A stretch of DNA of 5,290 bases, taken from NCBI GenBank assembly GCA_003223065.1, contig QHXU01000378.1, forward strand, positions 1-5,290, in the 5' to 3' direction. Origin of the DNA: Acidobacteriota bacterium (GTDB lineage Bacteria > Acidobacteriota > Terriglobia > Bryobacterales > Bryobacteraceae). Each line of letters starts with the position of its first letter. Position 1 is the first letter of the stretch. Positions 1 through 4,620 of this stretch are shown here, one piece after another. The notes below the pieces were generated by a model. It was not told the origin of the DNA. It did no database searches and saw only the letters and a program-made list of their open reading frames with translations. A program made the position numbers and the translations under genes.

Positions 1-438
1 CACGGCTACAGCAAGACCGACACTCAGCCCCTCGCGAGTTTGTACTCGCAATGCGTCGGGCTTTTCCTTCTTGGGATCGTCAATCAGCGAGGTCGCGAAA
101 ACGTTATCCCGGATGCTGTAGAGCTGCACGTCCTCGATCAGGGGCAGAACCCAGTGAACGCCCGGATAGAGCGTTCCGGGCCGGGCGCCAGTGAATTGGT
201 TCACTCGAACGCCGGCCGATCCGCTCGGTACCACCGCGATACTCATCCCCAAAAGCAGTGGAAGCAGCGCCAGGATCACCAGTTGCCGGGCGGCCCGCCA
301 ACGCGGCGCGGGCGGCGCTTCTCCCGCAGGCCTGTTTCGCAACTTCAGGATCTGGTAAAGGTCCCAAGCGAGGATCGCGGCCGATCCAACAAGCAATCCG
401 ATCCCCGTAAAAATCAGCAAATATCTCAGCAAAATCAT
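1..438 (-). CDS. SPFH/band 7 (prohibitin-like) membrane protein, 3' end beyond window
   Basis: The reading frame is open from the ATG at 438 to the left edge, so only the first 146 residues are visible. An AGGAGA ribosome site (446-451) lies 7 bp before the start. Residues 4-25 and about 52-70 are hydrophobic. The loop between them is rich in Lys/Arg (K32, R34, R36, R46, R48, R51), which by the positive-inside rule puts the loop in the cytoplasm and the rest of the protein in the periplasm. From about residue 72 the sequence reads like the start of a band 7 domain: SAGVRVNQFTGARPGTLYPG, followed by HWVLPLIEDVQLYSIRDNVF. SPFH proteins form large membrane-associated rings or scaffolds; HflK/HflC, for example, modulate a membrane protease. 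The gene follows the transpeptidase gene after 28 bp and is probably co-transcribed with it. The family call is firm; the client and exact role are unknown. Confidence 0.85.
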   Translation of the reverse strand, partial: MILLRYLLIFTGIGLLVGSAAILAWDLYQILKLRNRPAGEAPPAPRWRAARQLVILALLPLLLGMSIAVVPSGSAGVRVNQFTGARPGTLYPGVHWVLPLIEDVQLYSIRDNVFATSLIDDPKKEKPDALRVQTREGLSVGLAVAV

Positions 439-445
439 GTGATTG

Positions 446-451
446 TCTCCT
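446..451 (-). promoter_or_regulatory. Ribosome binding site of the SPFH gene
   Basis: AGGAGA on the minus strand, 7 bp before the ATG at 438, is a near-perfect Shine-Dalgarno sequence. It fixes the start of a gene that has no stop codon inside the window. It lies between the transpeptidase stop codon (467-469) and this start. Confidence 0.75.
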
Positions 452-466
452 ATGTGTCCGGACACC

Positions 467-973
467 TCAATCTGCAACTGCGACCGCAAGCATCATCGCG
501 ACCAGCACCGGGCGCTCGCTGTGAACCTCGACCGTGACGCCGACGTCCACAAGGCCGAACAACTCTTCCACATCGTGCTGGCGCATGCGGATGCAGCCAT
601 GCGATGCCGCCTTGCCGATGGAACGCGGCGCGTTCGTGCCATGGATACCGTAGCCCTTGGCGCTCAGTCCGAGCCAACGTGTACCCAGCGGGTTGTCTTT
701 TCCAGGAGGCACAACTTTGCCCGAACCATACCAGGTCGGCTGCGGGATGCGATTGACGATCCGGAATTCGCCTTGCGGGCTCGGCGTCGAGGGCTTACCG
801 ACCGCGACATCGTAGGTCTTGAGAATACGGTTGCCTTCGAGGAGCACCAGCTTGCGGTCAGGAATCGAAATGACGATCCGTTTGCTCTGGCGCTCCTCTG
901 CACAGGCATCGAAGGCGGCGATCGCCAGGACCGCCGCCAGCTTCAGGATTGGATTCGATTGATTGCGCTTCAT
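467..973 (-). CDS. L,D-transpeptidase, YkuD domain, exported
   Basis: The product has 168 residues. A short N-terminal signal (MKRNQSNPILKLAAVLAIAA) ends in a plausible signal peptidase I site, A23-C24-A25 before E26; the sequence before C24 is a poor lipobox. The YkuD domain follows from about residue 32 (RIVISIPDRKLVLLEGNRIL). Its hallmark motif is complete: His111 (GIHGTNAPRSIG), then S124-H125-G126-C127, with Cys127 as the nucleophile. Such enzymes cut the meso-diaminopimelate/D-Ala bond of a donor stem peptide and form 3-3 crosslinks or attach proteins to peptidoglycan in the periplasm. No LysM or other wall-binding domain is present, so this is a minimal single-domain enzyme. A GA-rich ribosome site (AGAGG, 977-981) sits unusually close, 3 bp before the ATG at 973. 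It lies between htrA and the SPFH gene on the same strand. Which crosslink or protein target it serves cannot be told from the sequence. Confidence 0.93.
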   Translation of the reverse strand: MKRNQSNPILKLAAVLAIAAFDACAEERQSKRIVISIPDRKLVLLEGNRILKTYDVAVGKPSTPSPQGEFRIVNRIPQPTWYGSGKVVPPGKDNPLGTRWLGLSAKGYGIHGTNAPRSIGKAASHGCIRMRQHDVEELFGLVDVGVTVEVHSERPVLVAMMLAVAVAD

Positions 974-1031
974 GCCCCTCTAAGGAGCATGACGGGAGCC
1001 GAGCCTTAAGTTATTTAATCAACATGACTTA

Positions 1032-1101
1032 GCCATCGAGGCGCGCGTGTCGGAATTGACACATCGTGTGTGGGGCGACACGATCACCGCGCCTCGATGG
1101 C
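1032..1101. repeat. Large inverted repeat at the htrA 3' end
   Basis: GCCATCGAGGCGCG (1032-1045) and CGCGCCTCGATGGC (1088-1101) are perfect 14-bp complements separated by 42 bp. The right arm lies inside the last codons of htrA, just before its TGA. Inside the loop CGTGTCG (1046-1052) can pair with CGACACG (1076-1082), extending the stem past a 5-nt bulge. Alternatively GTGTC/GACAC (1047-1051, 1058-1062) and CGTGT/ACACG (1065-1069, 1078-1082) can form two smaller hairpins. No T-tract follows on the minus strand, so it is not a canonical intrinsic terminator. It may stabilise the htrA mRNA end, or attenuate read-through into the transpeptidase gene. Confidence 0.65.
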
Positions 1102-2570
1102 GATGTACATCGTGGTGCCGCCTCGATTCACCAGTAGCAGCACTGTGTGACCGGCCGTGCCGCGCAGAGCACGGTCGAAATCCGCCACACTCGTCACGGG
1201 TTGCCGATTCACTTCCTGGATCACGTCGCCCGATCGCAGCCCCGCCATGGCCGCCGGACTGCCATCAGCCACATCCGTTACCACCACACCTTTTGTGGTC
1301 ATGGGGAGGTTGAGCTCACGCAGTGCCTGGGAGGTCAGATTTTCGACCGAGACGCCGTCGAGCCCGGTCGATCCGCCACCGCCGCCCGAACGTTCGCGCA
1401 TCTCAGTCTGGGCCGGCTGCTCCGCCAGCTTCACCGCGACGGTGCGCTCGTTCCCGTCGCGAATCAGTTTCAGATGCACGATGGTGCCGGGTGGAATCAT
1501 CGCGACCTTAAAACGAAGTTGATTGCTGTCTTCGATCTTCTGGCCGTCGATTTCCCGAATGACGTCGCCACGCTGGACGCCGGCTTCGGCCGCGGGGGTG
1601 CCCGCCGTCACGTCACCGACCAGCACACCCTGCGTATCGGCCAAATGGAACTCCTTCGCGATCGCAGGCGTAATGTCCTGCGGCAACAAGCCCATGTAGC
1701 CGCGAATCACTTTACCGTGCTCGAGCACCTGGTTCATAACCTGGCGCGCGAGGTTCGCAGGCACCGCGAAGCCGACTCCCTGGTTTCCCCCGGAGCCATG
1801 CGTCAGGATCGCGGTGTTGATCCCGATCAGTTGCCCGCGCGTGTCAATCAGCGCGCCGCCGGAGTTGCCCGGGTTGATCGCGGCGTCGGTTTGAATGAAG
1901 TCCTCGTACTGCTCGATACCGATGGCGCGTCCCTTGGCGCTAATGATTCCCATGGTGACAGTGCCGCCGAGCCCGAAGGGTTCGCCAATGGCCAGCACCA
2001 GGTCTCCCACCCGCGCCTTGGACGAATCGGCAAACGGGAGCGTGGGCAGGTTCTTTGCGTCGACCTTCAGTATTGCAATATCAGTTTTTGGATCGGTGCC
2101 CACCACTTTGGCCTTGAATTCGCGCTTGTCCAAGAGCGTCACACTAATGTCGGTTGCTCCATCAATCACGTGGTTGTTCGTGAGAAGGTAACCGTCCGGG
2201 TTCACAATGACCCCGGAGCCGAGACTGCGCTCCCACTGCTTAGGCGGGACACGGAACTGCCGTCCAAACTGATCGCCAAAGAACTGGCGAAAGAAAGGAT
2301 CGTTGAAGAATGGCGAGACCTCGCCGGTATTGTTGCGCACAACCTTTGATGATGAGATGATGAAATGTTGACGACCGCCGGCAGGTCTTTCTCCACGATC
2401 GCCGCAAATCCCTGCTCGAGCGAGCCAGCCGTGACCGCTGGCGCAGCCGCCACAGACGGCACCGCCGTGCGGATAGGCCAGGCCCGCGACCCTACCAAGA
2501 TGCCCAAGCCGACGCAGAGCACAATGTACGCTGCGATTCTCAATCGATGTGTCACTCGTTGACGATTCAT
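1084..2570 (-). CDS. HtrA/Deg-family periplasmic serine protease, frameshifted by an 8-bp duplication
   Basis: Two fragments make up one gene. The 5' fragment begins at ATG 2570 (GGGGAG at 2581-2586). It encodes a membrane anchor (residues 10-28), a linker, and the start of the protease domain, ending in DLPAVVNISSS. The frame then changes at the duplication at 2348-2363. The other frame continues KVVRNNTGEVSPFF to the TGA at 1084-1086. Removing one octamer gives a 492-residue protein. In that numbering the triad is complete: His131 (TNNHVID), Asp161 (TDIAIL) and Ser234 (GNSGG). PDZ1 spans about 288-379 and PDZ2 about 401-492, with a Gly-rich linker between. HtrA proteases degrade or refold damaged envelope proteins. 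As read, translation from 2570 stops near 2202 without His, Asp or Ser. An internal GTG at 2340 could start the rest, but it would lack the anchor and the first protease strand. Either a recent or reversible mutation or an assembly error would fit; the intact downstream frame argues against old decay. Confidence 0.9.
2348..2363. repeat. Tandem 8-bp duplication causing the htrA frameshift
   Basis: GATGATGA occurs twice head to tail (TCATCATC twice on the htrA strand). The unit is not a multiple of three, so gain or loss of one copy switches frame. With one copy the htrA product reads NISSSKVVRNN, as HtrA proteins normally run from the first strand of the protease domain. With two copies it reads NISSSHHQRLC and soon terminates. 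Confidence 0.85.
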
Positions 2571-2580
2571 ATTCGTACTT

Positions 2581-2586
2581 CTCCCC
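2581..2586 (-). promoter_or_regulatory. Ribosome binding site deciding the htrA start
   Basis: GGGGAG on the minus strand lies 10 bp before ATG 2570. An in-frame GTG at 2588 would overlap this site and add six residues (VGRSTN, read as MGRSTN if it were the start) without family similarity, so the ATG is preferred. Confidence 0.6.
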
Positions 2587-2620
2587 ACACCTTCACCATA
2601 AAACCAGCCAATCGCGCCAA

Positions 2621-2642
2621 TGATCCCGTAAACAAGGGATCA
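2621..2642. promoter_or_regulatory. Inverted repeat in the divergent promoter region, candidate operator or 5' hairpin
   Basis: TGATCCC (2621-2627) and GGGATCA (2636-2642) are perfect 7-bp complements around an 8-bp A-rich spacer (GTAAACAA). The repeat lies just downstream of the likely -10 hexamer for htrA. It could therefore bind a dimeric regulator over the transcription start or fold at the 5' end of the htrA message. No known regulator site is recognised. Confidence 0.45.
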
Positions 2643-2653
2643 AAGCACCCAAA

Positions 2654-2659
2654 ATCATA
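2654..2659 (-). promoter_or_regulatory. Candidate -10 hexamer for the htrA transcript
   Basis: TATGAT on the minus strand matches the TATAAT consensus at five of six positions and lies 84 bp before the htrA start codon. No convincing -35 hexamer sits 16-18 bp upstream (the region is CCCGTG-like), so an activator or an alternative sigma factor may be involved. Confidence 0.35.
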
Positions 2660-2743
2660 GTAAACAGGCAAAATCCCACGGGGGCTGGATCGCGTTTCAG
2701 GGCATCGCTACTTATTCTGGAATTGAGTGAAAGAGGCATTAAG

Positions 2744-3163
2744 ATGATAAAAAAGCTTTGGCTTCCATCGTTGATTTTGGCTGGATTGGCCTGTGCGCCT
2801 GTGGCGAAAGCGGACGAATGGGATAAGCGAACCATCGTTACTTTCAACCAGCCGGTCGAGATTCCCGGCAGAGTTTTAGCTCCGGGCACCTACGTGATGC
2901 AGTTGCTGGACTCAGCGAGCAACCGGGACATCGTCCAGATCTTCAACCAAGATCAAACGCAACTCTATGCGACCATCCTGGCCATTCCCGATTACCGCCT
3001 GGAGCCCACAGGGAAAACGGTAATCACGTTGGAGGAACGTTCGGCCGGTTCGCCTGAGGCGCTCAAGACTTGGTTCTACCCGGGCGATCTCTCCGGTGCG
3101 GAATTCACCTACCCGGCGTCAACTCACCCGCGGCATACTCAGCATTGGCATACCCAGAGTTAA
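2744..3163 (+). CDS. Small secreted protein of unknown function
   Basis: The product has 139 residues. The ATG at 2744 is chosen because AGAGG (2732-2736) lies 7 bp upstream and the signal peptide begins there (MIKKLWLPSLILAGLACAPV); an in-frame TTG at 2723 would only add seven residues. Signal peptidase I probably cuts after A21-K22-A23. The mature part contains VTFNQPVEIPGRVLAPGTYV (33-51), then LLDSASNRDIVQIFNQD and a YATILAIPDYRLEPTGKTV stretch, ending the conserved-looking part at GAEFTYP. From memory, similar small secreted proteins are common in acidobacteria; no biochemical function is known to me, and the strand-rich pattern suggests a small beta-sandwich. The last 12 residues hold four His (128, 131, 134, 136), a possible metal-binding tail. 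There is no LPXTG motif or C-terminal membrane segment, so it is not an obvious substrate for the sortase encoded 4 bp downstream. Confidence 0.85.
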   Translation: MIKKLWLPSLILAGLACAPVAKADEWDKRTIVTFNQPVEIPGRVLAPGTYVMQLLDSASNRDIVQIFNQDQTQLYATILAIPDYRLEPTGKTVITLEERSAGSPEALKTWFYPGDLSGAEFTYPASTHPRHTQHWHTQS

Positions 3164-3167
3164 GGCT

Positions 3168-3755
3168 ATGCGGCCCTTGGGCGCAATTCTCGTGATTGCC
3201 GGGAGCGCGGTACTGGTCTGGTGCGGAAGCGCCGTGTCCAGCGCCACGCTCTTTCCGCGCTTCGGGAGTTGGCGGTTGGACCATATCCTTACACCCGGGA
3301 CAACGGTGCCCGTACCGCAACTTTTGCCCGAACGGCCGAGCCCTGCGCCCAAGCCGCATTCCGTGGTCGGCCGCCTGGAAATTCCGCGCCTGCACGTCTC
3401 GACGATCGTGCTCGAAGGGGACGACGAAGGCAACCTTCGATATGGAGCGGGCCACATTCCGTGGACTTCATTGCCAGGCAGCGCCGGGAACGTGGGCATC
3501 GCCGGGCGCCGCCGAACGTTCTTCGGTCCCCTGCGGCGGATTGCCCGCAATGATCGCATCACGCTTAGGACCCCGGATGGAGCCTACCGATACAGCGTGC
3601 GGTCGACCGAGATCGTAGACCCCGGCGATGTTCGCGTTCTGAGCCCGTCCGGAACTCCTGAACTGACGCTCATCACGTGTTACCCATTCCATTCCACCGG
3701 TCGCGCACGGCTGCGATACGTTGTTCACGCCCGCGAGATAGGGACCCGCGAGTAA
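3168..3755 (+). CDS. Sortase-like protein (class D type) lacking the catalytic histidine
   Basis: The product has 195 residues. The ATG at 3168 lies 4 bp after the preceding stop and has no strong ribosome site, suggesting translational coupling; an in-frame ATG at 3096 overlaps the upstream gene and is less likely. A membrane anchor spans about residues 5-25, followed by a Pro-rich linker (43-64). The sortase domain begins at GRLEIPRLHVSTIVLEG (68-84). It includes GAGHIPWTSLPGSAGNVGIAG and ends with the active-site strand TLITCYPF, Cys171 being the nucleophile position and Arg183 the usual third residue. Class D sortases normally read AGHRDTFF, whereas here residues 112-118 read AGRRRTF, so the catalytic His is Arg114 and the next Asp is Arg116. 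Sortases cleave a C-terminal sorting signal and transfer the protein to an amine. This one may be inactive, or may use another residue. No sortase substrate is visible in the window. Confidence 0.87.
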   Translation: MRPLGAILVIAGSAVLVWCGSAVSSATLFPRFGSWRLDHILTPGTTVPVPQLLPERPSPAPKPHSVVGRLEIPRLHVSTIVLEGDDEGNLRYGAGHIPWTSLPGSAGNVGIAGRRRTFFGPLRRIARNDRITLRTPDGAYRYSVRSTEIVDPGDVRVLSPSGTPELTLITCYPFHSTGRARLRYVVHAREIGTRE

Positions 3756-3783
3756 CCGGAGCAGCCTTGCAAAAAATTCGCTC

Positions 3784-3813
3784 TTGACGCCGGGGATTCA
3801 ATCGACTTACGAT
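3784..3813 (+). promoter_or_regulatory. Candidate sigma-70-type promoter for the act operon
   Basis: TTGACG (3784-3789) and TACGAT (3808-3813) are spaced by 18 bp in the gap between the sortase gene and actA. They match the -35 and -10 consensus at five and four of six positions. The leader would then be about 145 nt long. No other pair in the gap is as good, but the assignment is by eye only. Confidence 0.4.
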
Positions 3814-3883
3814 TACGGTGTCGCAAGAAATACTCTTGTGACAGGATGGTGTTCGGTTGGATCCGGACCTAATCTGGTATCTT

Positions 3884-3909
3884 GACCGCGGCTGGTTTGT
3901 CCGCGGGTC
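3884..3909 (+). repeat. GC-rich inverted repeat in the actA leader
   Basis: GACCGCGG (3884-3891) can pair with CCGCGGGTC (3901-3909) with one bulged G around a 9-nt loop. It ends 56 bp before the actA start. No T-run follows, so it is not a simple terminator. A second copy of CCGCGGG follows at 3920-3926, which allows an alternative pairing. It may be a leader hairpin, or a chance feature of GC-rich DNA. Confidence 0.35.
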
Positions 3910-3965
3910 CGATAGCACGCCGCGGGACGACGTTCAGCGCGGTGTGAACAGGTTTGCGGGAGCGG

Positions 3966-4616
3966 ATGGCGCAGATCTTTCACCGTAGCTCGAACAGCCT
4001 TGCGAAAGTCAGTATTGCGGCCGCGCTGCTGACCGTCGGCGGAATCATTTGGGCCGCGTATAGGTTGAATGCGGGATCGTTCACCACTCTGGTTGAAGTG
4101 GCGCGCGATCAGCCTGTGCCGTTCAGCCATAAGCACCATGTCGCCGATGACGGCATCGATTGCCGCTATTGCCACACTTCCGTTGAGACTTCGGCAGTTG
4201 CCGGAATCCCGCCCACCGAGACTTGCATGACCTGTCATTCGCAGCTCTGGACGAATGCGGAAATGCTCGAGCCGGTCCGGACCAGCTTTCAGACCGGCAA
4301 ATCGCTCGAATGGACGCGCGTCCACGACCTGCCCGATTTTGTCTATTTCAACCACAGCATTCATGTAAATAAGGGCATCGGCTGCTCGACGTGCCATGGG
4401 CGCGTCGACAAAATGCCGCTGATGTTCAAGGTAAACACGCTCTACATGCAATGGTGCGTGGAATGTCACCGGGAGCCAGAAAAATATGTGCGCCCGCGAG
4501 ACCAGGTGTTCAATATCGCTTACGAGCCCCCGGACGACCAGATGGATCTGGGCCAGCGGCTGGTAGCCGAATACAAAATTCAGAAGTTGACCGATTGCGT
4601 CACGTGCCACCGGTGA
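3966..4616 (+). CDS. actA: Alternative complex III subunit A, pentaheme cytochrome c
   Basis: The product has 216 residues. A single membrane anchor spans about residues 14-32 and the rest is periplasmic. Five CXXCH haem c motifs are present: C66-H70 (CRYCH), C87-H91 (CMTCH), C140-H144 (CSTCH), C164-H168 (CVECH) and C211-H215 (CVTCH), the last at the extreme C terminus. His-rich FSHKHH (53-58) and FNHSIH (128-133) probably supply distal haem ligands. Five haems, one N-terminal anchor and an immediately following actB-like gene identify ActA of alternative complex III, which oxidises menaquinol or ubiquinol and passes electrons to a cytochrome c or directly to a terminal oxidase. The ATG at 3966 is preferred: GGGAG (3958-3962) lies 3 bp upstream, a short spacing. 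A TTG at 3954 would add four residues. The stop is 4 bp before actB. Confidence 0.93.
   Translation: MAQIFHRSSNSLAKVSIAAALLTVGGIIWAAYRLNAGSFTTLVEVARDQPVPFSHKHHVADDGIDCRYCHTSVETSAVAGIPPTETCMTCHSQLWTNAEMLEPVRTSFQTGKSLEWTRVHDLPDFVYFNHSIHVNKGIGCSTCHGRVDKMPLMFKVNTLYMQWCVECHREPEKYVRPRDQVFNIAYEPPDDQMDLGQRLVAEYKIQKLTDCVTCHR
4612..4616 (+). promoter_or_regulatory. Ribosome binding site of actB, overlapping the actA stop
   Basis: GGTGA covers the actA stop codon (TGA 4614-4616) and lies 4 bp before the ATG at 4621. This arrangement suggests that translation of actB is coupled to that of actA. Confidence 0.5.
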
Positions 4617-4620
4617 ATCA

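Larger units (their letters stand above)
3756..3965. other. Gap between the sortase gene and actA
   Basis: This 210-bp stretch has no credible gene. It holds the candidate act promoter and the leader inverted repeat listed separately. I see no intrinsic terminator for the sortase transcript; the only A-run, at about 3775-3780, is not preceded by a hairpin. Confidence 0.6.

Noticed and set aside
443..1009. A 188-residue plus-strand open frame opposite the L,D-transpeptidase gene
   Set aside because: The minus strand carries the complete YkuD motif and a signal peptide. The plus-strand product has neither domain nor ribosome site.
1147..2349. A 400-residue plus-strand open frame opposite htrA
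   Set aside because: It is antisense to a protease with a clear triad and PDZ domains. Its product is rich in Arg/His, has no recognisable domain, and lacks a ribosome site. Long mirror frames are common in GC-rich coding DNA.
2593..2889. A 98-residue minus-strand open frame across the divergent promoter region
   Set aside because: It overlaps the signal-peptide end of the secreted protein gene and the palindrome. It has no supported start and no similarity that I recognise.
3756..3783. A terminator after the sortase gene, suggested by the A-run near 3775
   Set aside because: No GC-rich hairpin directly precedes a T-run on the plus strand, so an intrinsic terminator cannot be supported.
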